Below, one piece after another: positions 33,613 through 46,378 of a DNA stretch of 64,000 nucleotides (positions are counted from its first letter, which is position 1; each line of letters begins with the position of its first letter). The stretch comes from Aphrocallistes beatrix (taxonomy: Eukaryota; Porifera; Hexactinellida; Sceptrulophora; Aphrocallistidae): contig OY725491.1 in the NCBI GenBank assembly GCA_963281255.1, forward strand, positions 5,506,857 through 5,570,856. The letters are read 5' to 3'. The translations under genes were made by a program, and so were the position numbers. The notes under the pieces were generated by a model, which was given only the letters and a program-made list of their open reading frames with translations, did not search any database and was not told the origin of the DNA.

Positions 33613-36600
33613 AGTATTTCTGTAAAAATTTGTATGTATTTGTACATATAAATAATGACTCGATTTTAACTCAAAAACTGTGGAATTAATAGATAGAAAA
33701 GGAACAATAGTAATGTATACCTACATACATGTAATAGAATCCCAATAGAAATTAAGCTGGGATTATATTGAAGAGTATATTGATATAATACATGACCATG
33801 GATTGATTTCACCAAAATAAAGACGTTTGACTCACACCTCAGATCAGATATGGGATCACTTACACTGAAACGTATATTAAGTATATTAATAATTTGTAAT
33901 AATATTCGTTTTATTTTTTTTACATATAACAATGGAATCACAATTAATCCAGTAATAAAAAGTCATTTTACTACATACTTATACGTAGTATTAAATTAAT
34001 ATTTCATGATACATCATGGGTGCAAAGAGATTCAATATAGATATTGATGGTGCGATCAGAAGGGTGGCCATCTAAATTAGTTCAGTAAAAATGTATACAG
34101 TAGATATTGGATATAGTGATAGTGCCGGGGACAGAGAATTTTTCGTCAAATTATCACTATAGCCAATAAAATTAGTATGGAATGTCAACGACCGAGGCAG
34201 GCACCTCAAACCGAACAAAATTATCACTATATCCAATATATCACTATTAAAACCCCGCCTATACCAAGAATGTGTTGCGTCATTTCCTGTTTAAGCCATT
34301 TTGGGCAGGGAAGCCATATAAATTTGGGGTCCAGACTATAAATAGAAAAGAGCCTAGCTAAAAGTGGCATTAAATATCACTATATCCAATATCTACTGTA
34401 TTTATAAAAAAATCCGGAAATCCGAAATATTTATTCCCAGGAATGCTGACATAAGACCTCTAAATACAGCTTTGTAGTGGTATTTGGTGGTGAGGAAGAA
34501 ATGGTGTCAATTCAAAAATTATTACAGTACTATATAACAAGAAAAATCCGACGCTTGTTGAGAATATTTGGAATATTGGAACACAATGCGAAATCAGTTG
34601 CTCGTTCGTATGTAGATACCGGTTTCACATATGCCGACGATCTTTAATGAAGTGTTATGGTTGTAATCATGACTTCAACAGTTTTCGGGTAAATGGTCAG
34701 ATTTCGGATTAACACGGTTCTCCATTATTAAATCATTAAACAGGAGAAGTGCTAGGCGATAGCATTTCATACAATTTGGGGCTTAGCCCCTCCTTGCCTC
34801 CCTAAGGATCCCACTATGGGTCATTTTATGTACAAAAGTCATCAATACACATAAATTATGTCGGTTTAACTGGATTCTGGATTATGCAGTATCCAGATTA
34901 TCCCGGTTCAATTGTGATATCATAAACAATAGGAAAATAAAGGTGAATAGTTAACATTCGATGAAACTTTTGCTTCATAAACACATTCGAAATGATGCAA
35001 AAACTTGCAACATCTTGTGATCATCAAGTTACATAATCTTCCACTTAATTCGATTTACATAAATGATAATTGCACTTTAAAATACTAAAAATAGAACTTG
35101 TTGTTCATATGAGCTAGAATGACCCATTAGTACTCTTAGGGAGTAGAGCAAATCATGAGTAGGAAACGCCTAATATTTCCAATAAGGAGTGGTACAGTGC
35201 ATGATTGGATCATCTAATGAAACTCATCAAAATAGACTAACGAATTCATTTATTCAAACTCATTATTAAATTATATCATCATACAGATGCAACCAAATGT
35301 ATAATGGGAATACATTAAAATGCTCGGCAAGCCCACATCTTGAGTAATAGTTCATCAGAATTACTTGTACATAACTGCAACTGCATTATACTAATGGGAA
35401 ATTCAGTGATATATCAAGCAACAAAAGTGTACTCGTGGTTTAAACCAAAAATTACCTACATTGATAACTTTGCAGAAAGGCAGTATGGTACTAGTGAGAA
35501 AATTATGCAGAGCTAATAATGGACTGTGTCGCAACAATATAGATGGTAGAAATAGTAATATATATTGTCTTTGCTACTATCTTTCATTCTTTGCACATCC
35601 ACGAAAGGAATAATTAATTAATTAATTTTGGAAAGAAATATGTTGGCCCAAAAACAAAGACTTTGTTATAAATCCCAGCAATGTACCATGGATTTGATAA
35701 CTCATTTCCGGTTAAGTCATTTTGGGTGGGGAACCGTAGCAACAGAATGGACCCCAGGACATTGGCGGGTTTTAATAACCAAGTGTTAGCGCATAATGCA
35801 CTCTAATGGTATGTGCCATGTGTCATTAACTTGGTTGTTGCACCATTTCAACGAATCGTTGGAATTGAAAATACATCGGTTGACAACAAAACTTTGACTT
35901 ATATTTATACTTTAAAAGGTATATTATCTCGTCCTAGCTTTTGTCATTTCCTATGTGCTAACATCTGCATATGCAAATACCTATAAAAATACGTATTACC
36001 AGCAATTATTGAAAACAAAGGAACAGAACTCGATATCGGTTTGAATTAACAAGAAATGTAATCCAAACAATTATAAGATAAACCACACAAACTAGGAAAC
36101 AACATACGTATGAATAAGGTAGAATTTAAAATGTAATCCAACCCAATTCAATTAGACGATGAAATGTACTTAAAAGGAATAAATAAACAAATTAATGAAT
36201 GCAACCAATTCTACATATTTTGACCGCTATGAAAGTCTTACAAGTCATGCTTTCTAGATAGATCCAGACTCATATTAAACTTTGTGACAATTTATATGTG
36301 CTTACATGAATTAGTGTAGGAACTAGCATCAATTTAATTTGACCTAGATATCTGACAAAAATAAGAAGACATAAGAGTTAAATTTTTTGTGCTCATAGGT
36401 TAAAGGTTTACTACAGTACATGTACAGGTGATTTTATCATGCGAAATCACATACAGAATACTGTCCTAGAAATAGTCATAAGAATAGTGTCGTAATTTTG
36501 AACTAGATGATGCATGTTAAATTGAATTAGAATAACGGCGGACAAAGGTTAGCTAAACGTGTGAATTCAACTCTCTAATACAAGGAAAAAATGACGATGG

Positions 36601-37727
36601 AGAAATGTATTTTCAATAAAACTAGTCAACGTAATAATGCCTGATTTCATCCTAAATTTAATGAAGTAGTTAACTCTAGATTCTAGAACAATGATATTTC
36701 TCGTTGTAGTACGCTATACGTAAACTTTATAATCTCTATATCACCTAGCACGTAGTAGATGCAATAGAGCTAGAATATTGCAAAATCATAAATATATTGG
36801 AACTTGGGTATAGGATGTTTAAGAGACTGTGTGATATCTCACAGAAAAGTAAGATAAATGTAATACTACCAGATAGAGCACCACATGGAATTCTGACTTG
36901 TAATGGTACTAATGGTGCTAAGTGCATATTGTAATCCAATAGGAAGCTATCAATAGGATTTGGCTTAATCGACACATAAACTCTAAGTCACGTAGGGGGA
37001 CAGCTGGCAAAACAAAAGCACAAGATACAGAAAATTAAAACAAATGGCACATAAAGCATTACCGTTCTAGATGCGGCAAGAAATGGCAGCGTTTTAATCT
37101 TTAAACCATTAAAGAGTAGCATTCGATTCATTTAGGATCAAGTGATGCATGTTGAATTGACTAATAATTTGAACCTAGGATTATACGTATAATACATGCA
37201 ACATGTGCATATGTTCTAATAATACAAAACTTTATACCACAACGAGAGTTCATTTATTAATATAAAGAAAAAATGACGATAATATACGAGCCGCCTACAT
37301 ATTCAATAGTAAAAAATAATTGCGCTATCAAGTGCTAGACAAATGATGAATTATTCTCCAAACGCAAGTATTATAATGAGAATTATGGAACTGATGATTT
37401 TGTGTCGTAATTTAGTAAATACGTCAACTTTGTACAGTAGAACTTTGATTTTATGTAATTTCCCCAGAACATTTGGCTCAGCTCAGTTCTTTGAGGTTGT
37501 AGCATGTATGGCAACGTTTCCTCCATGCATATACAGTGCGCTTACAGGTGCGTAAATTTGCACAAACTCCTATATCATAATACTAAATGCATAGACAATT
37601 AATTTCATTGCGTTAAATGAATAAGGCCAAATTTGATCCAATGTTACAATTAATATAATAACAATTAGTTTGCATTATGATTTATCGAGCTGATTTAAAA
37701 AGTGACAATGATAAAATATTAAAAATC
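33613..37727. other. Intergenic between kinases A and B
   Basis: No gene seen. It contains a MITE at 34098-34398. Stretches around 35285-35600 are paralogous to about 39725-40000, showing that kinase duplication carried flanking DNA. A dispersed element copy lies at about 35690-35775. Confidence 0.55.
34098..34398. mobile_element. MITE with 25-bp perfect ends and a nested insertion
   Basis: The left end CAGTAGATATTGGATATAGT and its continuation are repeated exactly inverted at the right end (..TATCCAATATCTACTG), flanked by TA. Inner partial copies of the same end word lie near 34150 and 34210-34240. A roughly 120-bp segment (34250-34370) is shared with 43966-44085, so another element is nested inside or the two share a core. 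Confidence 0.85.
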
Positions 37728-38618
37728 TTAATGAAATTTATGTTGATTCTGTCCAATACTGAATGCAATGTCTGTGAGTGGGATTGCAATATCGAGGAAT
37801 TTATCGTCGAGGAGTTCTTCAGCTGATGCTCTGTCTTCAGGAACAACTGACAGACATCTCTCAATGAAGTCTTGGAGTTCAGGAGACATTGATTCAACTG
37901 TAGGAACATCTCCTACTGCCAATCGGTTGGCTATCTCTTCACTACTCTCCTCAGATCTGTAGTAAGGAGGATCTCCAAGGAACATCTCCATCACCATGAT
38001 ACCGAAACTCCAGATGTCTGCCTTCTCATCGTAAGCCTGTCTCTGGAAGATCTCTGGTGCCATCCAGAACATGGACCCCACCTTCCCACTTCGGACGTGA
38101 GCGTTTTCAGGACAGTGAGTGGCGTAGCCAAAGTCAATGACTTTGGTTTGTCCGTCCTTTGTGAGCATGACGTTTCCGCACTTGATGTCTCTGTGTATGA
38201 TGTGGCGTGCATGCACCTGTTTCAGTGAGGTGAGGATGCTCTTGCAAAGACTGGCGATCACTCTCTCATCCAGCTCCAGATTCTCCACCACATCCTGTAG
38301 ACACCATCCATTGATATGCTCCATCACGATGTGTGTTGTGTCATCTTTCTTGAATGTGTCAATGTGTTGTACTGCACCTGGTATGCCCTTCACTTGTTTC
38401 ATTGTAGATATTTCATTTTCTAAACTTCTTTTTACAATCTCTGATTTTGGTTTGATTGTTTTGATTGCACACTTTCTTAAAGTTGTCTTGTTCTTAGCAA
38501 GGAACACTTTTCCACAACCTCCTTGCCCAATTTTTTTCAAAATATAATAGTCATTATCAACAGAATCTGCTGATTTTATTTCAGATTTTTCAAAACTTAA
38601 TTTGAAGGCTTTAGACAT
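37728..38618 (-). CDS. PAK/STE20-like protein kinase B
   Basis: Single exon, 296 residues, ATG at 38618. Glycine loop IGQGGCGKV, ATP Lys in CAIK, HRDIKCGN, DFG and WMAPE are intact, so the enzyme should be active. It belongs to the B-E subgroup by its N-terminus (KSADSVDNDYY, NKTTLRKCAIKTIKP) and by GIPGAVQ..KKDD in place of GITGAVQ..KKDG of A and F. The C-lobe is nearly identical in DNA to the other copies. Activation-loop Thr is absent as in kinase A. Transcribed toward kinase A. Confidence 0.9.
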   Translation of the reverse strand: MSKAFKLSFEKSEIKSADSVDNDYYILKKIGQGGCGKVFLAKNKTTLRKCAIKTIKPKSEIVKRSLENEISTMKQVKGIPGAVQHIDTFKKDDTTHIVMEHINGWCLQDVVENLELDERVIASLCKSILTSLKQVHARHIIHRDIKCGNVMLTKDGQTKVIDFGYATHCPENAHVRSGKVGSMFWMAPEIFQRQAYDEKADIWSFGIMVMEMFLGDPPYYRSEESSEEIANRLAVGDVPTVESMSPELQDFIERCLSVVPEDRASAEELLDDKFLDIAIPLTDIAFSIGQNQHKFH

Positions 38619-38676
38619 TTTAGAGAAGTTTCTAAGCTCAAATATATTACTTGATGCTTTGATTTATTTCTAGTTG

Positions 38677-38685
38677 TATTTATAC
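38677..38685 (-). promoter_or_regulatory. TATA box of kinase B
   Basis: Minus-strand GTATAAATA about 59 nt before the ATG at 38618. Confidence 0.65.
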
Positions 38686-40942
38686 TTTTTGTTTCTGTAG
38701 TTTCAATGTATATTAATAGATTATTAAAACTATATATAGAGTTTAGTAAAATAGAAATCAAATGACAAAAAATGTGACCTTTGGTCCAGTTAATTATATT
38801 CATTATTTGAACAGATCATTTACGTTTTATAATGCCACTATTTTTAGACTCAATTGATGAAGCAAATACGTAGAATATTTGTAGCTTCTAGATAATAATA
38901 TCCTCTCTTAATTCGAATCTCAACGTTTGTTCTATAAGTATTAGATCACACATACACACAAGTAGTACATGCTAAGAAACAATGTTTCCCTTGCTAGATA
39001 CTAAACAATATTGTTCGATAGACAGATAGTGTAGATCTAGAAGATCAGTGACATGTTGTGAAAAACATATCTCTGGATAATATCTTCATACATTCACAAC
39101 ACAAACACATGTAATTCAAAATATGGGAATCATTCATATTAGAGCTTTAAAAGAATTGAGTATTCATGTATGCCCCAAATCAAACTCATTATATTTTTTC
39201 TTTTTAACTATGTCCAATCCCTATTAACCAATTATATTCATCATCAGATGTAGAAAATAGGGCCGCTCCTATAATAACTATAATAGGTCTGCAATAGCAA
39301 TTAACCATTTATCGTATGCGATGGTAATTGTACTAATCCTTTCCTAAAGTAGCTATTATGAAAGTAATGCGATGCAATTGGACAGATTTGTATTGGGAAC
39401 TAGCAGATATAACGTGCAAAAGTGTATTTCTACAAGATCACGCTTACAAAGTAAATTGAACTGAAATAATAATAAAAATACCTTGAAAGTAAAACATGAT
39501 CATTTGGTACTATCGCCTACAAATTATATCCGATTGCAAACAAAGATAAGTATTAAAAAATACAATTCGCCTACTTATTTCTCAAAGGTGCTAATTTATC
39601 ATGTAAGCATAGTCTGGCACATTGAAAGTTATAGCAATGTGCAATAACTAGATTCACTTGGCATCGTTGCACCTTTGTGGAGGGCAGCGAAGTGATATTG
39701 CTGAAAGTACCTTCATACTTCTTTTGAAGATGCAACCAAATGTATAATGGGAATTTGAAAGGAATGTACAATCGCATCATTATTAAAGGGAATTACTGAT
39801 ACACGAGGAAATTTGTGGTAAAACCAATTGATACATGCATTGTCTACTTTGCAGAAAGACAGCATGATAATTCTGAGAATCAATTTGATCAATCTATGCA
39901 AGATTACAATCAACATATGAGCAACGCAACAGGTGGATAGAATTCTGTAAGAGACATATTTTATCCACAATAATTCACATTGTTGCACATCAGTTAAAAA
40001 ATATTCAGATTTAATCAAGTAATAATTAATATAACCAAGTGTAGAGCATAGTATAGTCTTACTGTATAAAGTGCTGTGTATCATAAACCTTAAAGGTTGT
40101 ACTAACTTCAACAAAAATAGGTACATTTGAGGATGTAGGGATTGGCTAGAAACATTAATATGACGGGAGAAAGGATAGCTGGTCCATTAGCTAAAATGGA
40201 ATTCAACTCATTAACACAAAGAAAAGTAATACTTCTACAACATAAATCAACGTATTCAATACGTAATGCTTGGTTTCACACTAAATTTCATAATGAAATT
40301 AAATCTAGAACTAGCATCTCGTTGTGCTAGTTAGCAATACGTAATGTTCACAAAGTACTCGTACATACTTACTACATACTACGTATGCTTAAATGAGTAG
40401 TAGAACATGTTATTAGAGGTTAATTAACTGATGCGTGTTAAAACGAACTAGTAAGATGAAACAAAGAATAGTATGTACTCGAAAGTATTTTGAATTATGT
40501 GCATTTGTTCCAATTACATAGAACCTTATATCAACAACTTAGTGTCCAGCTGATCAACTCGTGACGATAGAATACAAACCTTCTACATATTATAAACTTT
40601 ACAAATGGAAATAATGAACTTTGAAAGCAATATTATGTTCATATATGTACGTAACTAGGGTCATTTTGGAAGAGAATGTGCCTGATAAAGCGACATTACT
40701 CGCATATTAGTAATTGCTCATATAGAAAGACCCAATTTTCAGGCTACCTCCTCAAGTTAATTTTTGCTCTTCTAATAACAACATTTTAAAGCACATTCTA
40801 GTGAAATTGCAGACAGAATTATAGTTTTAAAACAGGAGTCGGAAAATTCAAATGTTTTAAATTCATTTAATAAAGGTATTAATATGCATTCTGGAAAATA
40901 GTAAATGATCGATAGAGTTAAGTATGCTTAAATTTAAAAATA
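38686..40942. other. Intergenic between kinases B and C
   Basis: No gene recognised. 39725-40000 resembles 35285-35600. From about 40140 onward it forms the outer part of the left arm of the large inverted repeat. Confidence 0.55.
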
Positions 40943-41848
40943 TTATTGCAATTTAAGCTGATTCTGTTCAATACTGAATGCAATGTCTGTGAGTGGGATT
41001 GCAATATCGAGGAATTTATCGTCGAGGAGTTCTTCAGCTGATGCTCTGTCTTCAGGAACAACTGACAGACATCTCTCAATGAAGTCTTGGAGTTCAGGAG
41101 ACATTGATTCAACTGTAGGAACATCTCCTACTGCCAATCGGTTGGCTATCTCTTCATTAGTCTCCTCAGATCTGTAGTAAGGAGGATCTCCAAGGAACAT
41201 CTCCATCACCATGATACCGAAACTCCAGATGTCTGCCTTCTCATCGTAAGCCTGTCTCTGGAAGATCTCTGGTGCCATCCAGAACATGGACCCCACCTTC
41301 CCACTTCGGACGTGAGCGTTTTCAGGACAGTGAGTGGCGTAGCCAAAGTCAATGACTTTGGTTTGTCCGTCCTTTGTGAGCATGACGTTTCCGCACTTGA
41401 TGTCTCTGTGTATGATGTGGCGTGCATGCACCTGTTTCAGTGAGGTGAGGATGCTCTTGCAAAGACTGGCGATCACTCTCTCATCCAGCTCCAGATTCTC
41501 TACCACATCCTGTAGACACCATCCATTGATATGCTCCATCACAATGTGTGTTGTGTCATCTTTCTTGAATGTGTCAATGTACTGTACTGCACCTGGAATT
41601 CCCTTCACTTGCTTCATTGTAGAGATTTCATTTTCTAAACTCCTTTTTACAATTTCTGATATTGGTTTGATTGTTTTGATTGTTTTGATTGTTTTGATTG
41701 CACATTTTCTTAAAGTTGTCTTGTTCTTAGCAAGGAACACTTTTCCACAACCTCCTTGTCCAATTTCTTTCAAAAGATAATAGTCATTATCAACAGAATC
41801 TGCTGATTTTATTTCAGATTCAGAACTAAATTTGAATGCTTCAGACAT
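40943..41848 (-). CDS. PAK/STE20-like protein kinase C
   Basis: Single exon, 301 residues, ATG at 41848. All catalytic motifs are intact (IGQGGCGKV, CAIK, HRDIKCGN, DFG, WMAPE). Directly after the ATP lysine it has three TIK units where B, D and E have one, caused by expansion of a 9-bp repeat (about 41666-41700); this lengthens the loop before helix C by six residues. Its C-lobe shares the nearly invariant DNA of the family. It is the mirror partner of kinase D on the inverted repeat; the two are divergently transcribed outward from the centre. Confidence 0.9.
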   Translation of the reverse strand: MSEAFKFSSESEIKSADSVDNDYYLLKEIGQGGCGKVFLAKNKTTLRKCAIKTIKTIKTIKPISEIVKRSLENEISTMKQVKGIPGAVQYIDTFKKDDTTHIVMEHINGWCLQDVVENLELDERVIASLCKSILTSLKQVHARHIIHRDIKCGNVMLTKDGQTKVIDFGYATHCPENAHVRSGKVGSMFWMAPEIFQRQAYDEKADIWSFGIMVMEMFLGDPPYYRSEETNEEIANRLAVGDVPTVESMSPELQDFIERCLSVVPEDRASAEELLDDKFLDIAIPLTDIAFSIEQNQLKLQ

Positions 41849-41908
41849 TTTTAATGAAGTTTTAAAGCTCAGTTATTACTTTATATTTTAAGTTGTTTCT
41901 ATTCAGAT

Positions 41909-41917
41909 ATTTATATA
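41909..41917 (-). promoter_or_regulatory. TATA box of kinase C
   Basis: Minus-strand TATATAAAT about 62 nt before the ATG; the mirror-image site occurs before kinase D. Confidence 0.7.
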
Positions 41918-42393
41918 ATCCAGGATACTTTCAATGTATTACACTGGTAGATCATTAACTATATATGGCGAAAGTGAAGTATAGTAATATTTCAATGATT
42001 TGCATCAAAATGACGGAAATTGTGTACAGATAATGGCTATATCTTATAATATTTTTCACAAAAACTAATTAAACTTTATAATGCTGCTATTTTTAGTTAA
42101 AATTAATAGATTTTTCAAAGAAGTCATTTCTAGTATAATATAACAACTAGTGACATCCTCTTGTAACATTAAACTTAACTTTTATTTTTTATCACCATAC
42201 AAGCATGCTAGCAACATAAGAAGAATGTTTTGACAGGTAAAACTAAAACACATCAGTCACAATGGAGCACCAAATCAGTGTGACAAGATGCACAACTCTA
42301 GCAGTATATTGTACAACATTATGATAACAACTCAAGCACGTGTTATTTCAAAACCAATGATATTGCAGGTTTGCCAGCGTTAATATTGGAATA

Positions 42394-42654
42394 CAGGAAC
42401 TCCTCGCCGTTCGCGAGGGTTACATTCCTGAGAATTAGCGCGAATAGCAAATCCGTAAACGGCGAGACCAAAGGTCAATGGAAAACCCGGTGGGTCAATT
42501 AATTTTCAAAAGAATTTCTTGCTTAAATAATAATGATTAAAGCCTAAAATGCGATGAAACCGTGAATGGTCGAAGAATTATGTGGCGAACTGCAAAATCT
42601 GTCACAAAATATTGTTTGCAAATAGTCGAAACCGCGAACGGCGAAGGTAAACTG
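42394..42654. mobile_element. MITE shared by both inverted-repeat arms
   Basis: Ends CAGGAACTCCTCGCCGTTCG and inverted CGAACGGCGAAGGTAAACTG, preceded by TA on the left. The counterpart on the right arm ends at 44940 but has lost about 65 bp covering its other end. Its presence on both arms shows that it inserted before the inverted duplication. Confidence 0.75.
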
Positions 42655-43245
42655 TCCACGTACATAAAATCTTCACATTAAAAGATCTTAGTTGAACCTC
42701 GAGATAGCCACTGTGACTTTTGCAATGTATTGAGTTACGTATAATTTGCTCTTCCAGCTGTAATTTCCTATTCTGATATCTGATGGAGTACGGTTATTTT
42801 TCGAGAAAAGTTGTGAAAATGATAATAATTGCTATCGAGTAGCGAATCAAAGCCATATAAGGAAGTTTTTTCTACAACTTTCAACATAAAAATTTCATGT
42901 AATATGTCACATGTGTGGTCATACATTTTTCAATAAAATCCAATTTACTAATTAAACGATATCTCTACATTTGGACCAACTATTTGCTAACTTGGTTTAG
43001 AATGGACCAAAAGTTTTAATATACTAACCATGTAATCAATGACTAACATCCTGTAGAGCAACAATCATTGTAAAAGTAATAAAATGCACATGTTTCATTT
43101 ACTATTCAAATCTGCTTTGTATTCAGGAACCAACGGATGATATACGAGAATAGATTTACCTCAAAACTGACAAGCTTGTAACTTTACAATTTAACTTTCA
43201 CACATTAATTTGAACTAAAACCAAATTATTAACACTGAAATTAAT

Positions 43246-44142
43246 CAAAACATCATATCAATAATTCGAGAACTATGATAGAGTTAGAGAAGCATGATAG
43301 AGTTCACGGATGAGTTTAAACTTGGAGTATTTTCCTTGCTGCTTTGTCTGCTCTTTAGAAATTACCAAGCATCTCAGTGATTGACGGATGACATTTACAG
43401 ATCAATCACTTTGATCTATTTGCGTCATGGGGCTCAATCGTTGCAATGGTAGATTCCAAATGTGCTGATTTGGTGAAAGGTGCTCGTTGTACTAACTTCT
43501 CCCAAGAAAAACTCATGACATTTCTAAAAGTTCAAATCATCGCATCCAGGGTTTCATTCAGCGTTTTTAGGATTTTCGCATAAAACATCCCCTGAATATG
43601 TTCATGCGCCTAGCCTATGCTAACCTATGCATTTAACGCTAAGATATATGAGTTTAGGCAAATTTTCCCGTGCCGTATACACTTAGATGAAACCCTGATC
43701 ACATCGGAGTGTTGGGTATTAGTCACGAAAAAGCTATTGCAACATCTTCAATGAATAGTAAACCCTTGAGAATATAACGGGTGCTACAACACAACATTAG
43801 AACGAATATATTAATTTGGCTTAGACCACCAATTCGTGATGGATATTTGGCAATTATTGGCAACATGAAGATAATAATATAATTATTGAACATTTCTCAG
43901 TCTTCTTAGTGCATGGAATAACCTGCAGATAGTTTGACATATTTATCTAGAAAAAAACTGGATTAATGCCACTTTCAACTGGGGTCTTTTCTATTTATAG
44001 TCTGGACCCTAAATTTATCTGGCTTCCCCGCCCAAAATGGCTTAAACAGGAAATGACACACATTCCTGGTATAGGCGGGGTTAAGCGCCAACCAAAAAGT
44101 CTAGAATCTCCCTTGGTCCCTAAGAAACAGGGGCAGCTACTA
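43246..44142. other. 897-bp spacer between the inverted arms
   Basis: Unique central region without a gene. It contains a copy (43966-44085) of the dispersed element found at 34250-34370, with words CTTCCCCGCCCAAAATGGCT and CAGGAAATGAC. Divergent kinases C and D face away from it. Confidence 0.7.
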
Positions 44143-44721
44143 ATTAATTTCAGTGTTAATAATTTGGTTTTAGTTCAAATTAATGTGTGAAAGTTAAATT
44201 GTAAAGTTACAAGCTTGTCAGTTTTGAGGTAAATCTATTCTCGTATATCATCCGTTGGTTCCTGAATACAAAGCAGATTTGAATAGTAAATGAAACATGT
44301 GCATTTTATTACTTTTACAATGGTTGCTGCTCTACAGGATGTTAGTCATTGATTACATGGCTAGTATATTAAAACTTTTGGTCCATTCTAAACCAAGTTA
44401 GCAAATAGTTGTTCCAAATGTAGAGATATCGTTTAATTAGTAAATTGGATTTTATTGAAAAATGTATGACCACACATGTGACATATTACATGAAATTTTT
44501 ATGTTGAAAGTTGTAGAAAAAACTTCCTTATATGGCTTTGATTCGCTACTCGATAGCAATTATTATCATTTTCGGCAACTTTTCTCGAAAAATAGACAAA
44601 CGTATTTAATCAGATATCAGAATAGGAAATCACAGCTGGATTGAGCAAATTCTACGTAACTCAATACATCTGCACAATTCACAGTGGCTATCTCGAGGTT
44701 CAACTAAGATCTTTTGAGACA

Positions 44722-44940
44722 ATATTTTGTGACAGATTTTGCAGTTCGCCACATAGTCCTTCGACCATTCACGGTTTCATCGCATTTTAAGCTTTAATCA
44801 TTATTATTTAAGTAAGAAATTATTTTGAAAATTAATTCACCCACCAGGTTTTCCATCAACCTTTGGTCTCACCGTTTACGGATTTGCTATTCGCGCTAAT
44901 TCTCAGGAATGGAACCCTCGCGAACGGCGAGGAGTTCCTG
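44722..44940. mobile_element. Truncated partner of the shared MITE
   Basis: Reverse-complement copy of the element at 42394-42654, ending with GAGGAGTTCCTG at 44940 and TA. The distal end is missing, replaced by a deletion junction near 44717. Confidence 0.75.
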
Positions 44941-45418
44941 TATTCCAATATTAACGCTGGCAAACCTGCAATATCATTGGTTTTGAAATAATACGTGCTT
45001 GAGTTGTTATCATAATGTTGTACAATATACTGCTAGAGTTATGAATCTTGTCACACTGATTTGGTGCTCCATTGTGACTGATGTGTTTTAGTTATACCTA
45101 GCAAAACATTTTTTTTTGTTGCTAGCGTGCTTGTATGATGCTAAAAAATAAAAGTTAAGTTTAATGTTGCAAGAGGATGTCACTAGTTGTTATATGATAC
45201 TAGAAATGACTTCTTTGAAAAAATCTGGTAATTTTTAACTTTCTAAAAATAGTAGCATTGTAAAGTTTAATTAGTTTAGGTCAAAAATATTGTTAATTAT
45301 AGCCATCTGTCCACAATATTCGCCATTTTGATTAAAATCATTGAAATATTACTATACTTCACTTTCGCCATATATAGTTAATGATCTACCAGTGTAATAC
45401 ATTGAAAGTATCCTGGAT

Positions 45419-45427
45419 TATATAAAT
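45419..45427 (+). promoter_or_regulatory. TATA box of kinase D
   Basis: TATATAAAT 61-69 nt before the ATG at 45488, the mirror of the kinase C site. Confidence 0.7.
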
Positions 45428-45487
45428 ATCTGAATAGAAACAACTTAAAATATAAAGTAATAACTGAGCTTTAAAACTTCATTAAAA

Positions 45488-46378
45488 ATGTCTGAAGCAT
45501 TCAAATTTAGTTCTGAAAAATCTGAAATAAAATCAGAAGATTCTGTTGATAATGACTATTATCTTTTGAAAAAAATTGGACAAGGAGGTTGTGGAAAAGT
45601 GTTCCTTGCTAAGAACAAGACAACTTTAAGAAAGTGTGCAATCAAAACAATCAAACCAAAATCAGAGATTGTAAAAAGGAGTTTAGAAAATGAAATCTCT
45701 ACAATGAAGCAAGTGAAGGGAATTCCAGGTGCAGTACAGTACATTGACACATTCAAGAAAGATGACACTACATACATTGTGATGGAGCATATCAATGGAT
45801 GGTGTCTACAGGATGTGGTGGAGAATCTGGAGCTGGATGAGAGAGTGATCGCCAGTCTTTGCAAGAGCATCCTCACCTCACTGAAACAGGTGCATGCACG
45901 CCACATCATACACAGAGACATCAAGTGCGGAAACGTCATGCTCACAAAGGACGGACAAACCAAAGTCATTGACTTTGGCTACGCCACTCACTGTCCTGAA
46001 AACGCTCACGTCCGAAGTGGGAAGGTGGGGTCCATGTTCTGGATGGCACCAGAGATCTTCCAGAGACAGGCTTACGATGAGAAGGCAGACATCTGGAGTT
46101 TCGGTATCATGGTGATGGAGATGTTCCTTGGAGATCCTCCTTACTACAGATCTGAGGAAAGTGATGAAGAGATAACCAACCGATTGGCAGTAGGAGATGT
46201 TCCTACAGTTGAATCAATGTCTCCTGAACTCCAAGACTTCATTGAGAGATGTCTGTCAGTTGTTCCTGAAGACAGAGCATCAGCTGAAGAACTCCTCGAC
46301 GATAAATTCCTCGATATTGCAATCCCACTCACAGACATTGCATTCAGTATTGGACAGAATCAACATAAATGGCAATAA
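45488..46378 (+). CDS. PAK/STE20-like protein kinase D
   Basis: Single exon, 296 residues. Motifs IGQGGCGKV, CAIK, HRDIKCGN, DFG and WMAPE are all intact. The N-terminus is closest to kinase C (EAFKFSSE, QYIDTFKKDD), as expected for inverted-repeat partners, but the loop after the ATP lysine has a single TIK. It differs from the other copies in EESDEEITNRL. The C-lobe shares the nearly invariant family DNA. Confidence 0.9.
   Translation: MSEAFKFSSEKSEIKSEDSVDNDYYLLKKIGQGGCGKVFLAKNKTTLRKCAIKTIKPKSEIVKRSLENEISTMKQVKGIPGAVQYIDTFKKDDTTYIVMEHINGWCLQDVVENLELDERVIASLCKSILTSLKQVHARHIIHRDIKCGNVMLTKDGQTKVIDFGYATHCPENAHVRSGKVGSMFWMAPEIFQRQAYDEKADIWSFGIMVMEMFLGDPPYYRSEESDEEITNRLAVGDVPTVESMSPELQDFIERCLSVVPEDRASAEELLDDKFLDIAIPLTDIAFSIGQNQHKWQ

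Larger units (their letters stand above)
40140..43245. repeat. Left arm of large inverted repeat, carrying kinase C
   Basis: The arm matches 44143-47895 in reverse complement, through kinase C against kinase D, their promoters, a shared MITE and both outer flanks. The inner end is sharp at 43245 (..AACACTGAAATTAAT). Outer matching fades near 40140. Arms differ by point changes and by insertions in the right arm. Confidence 0.85.
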
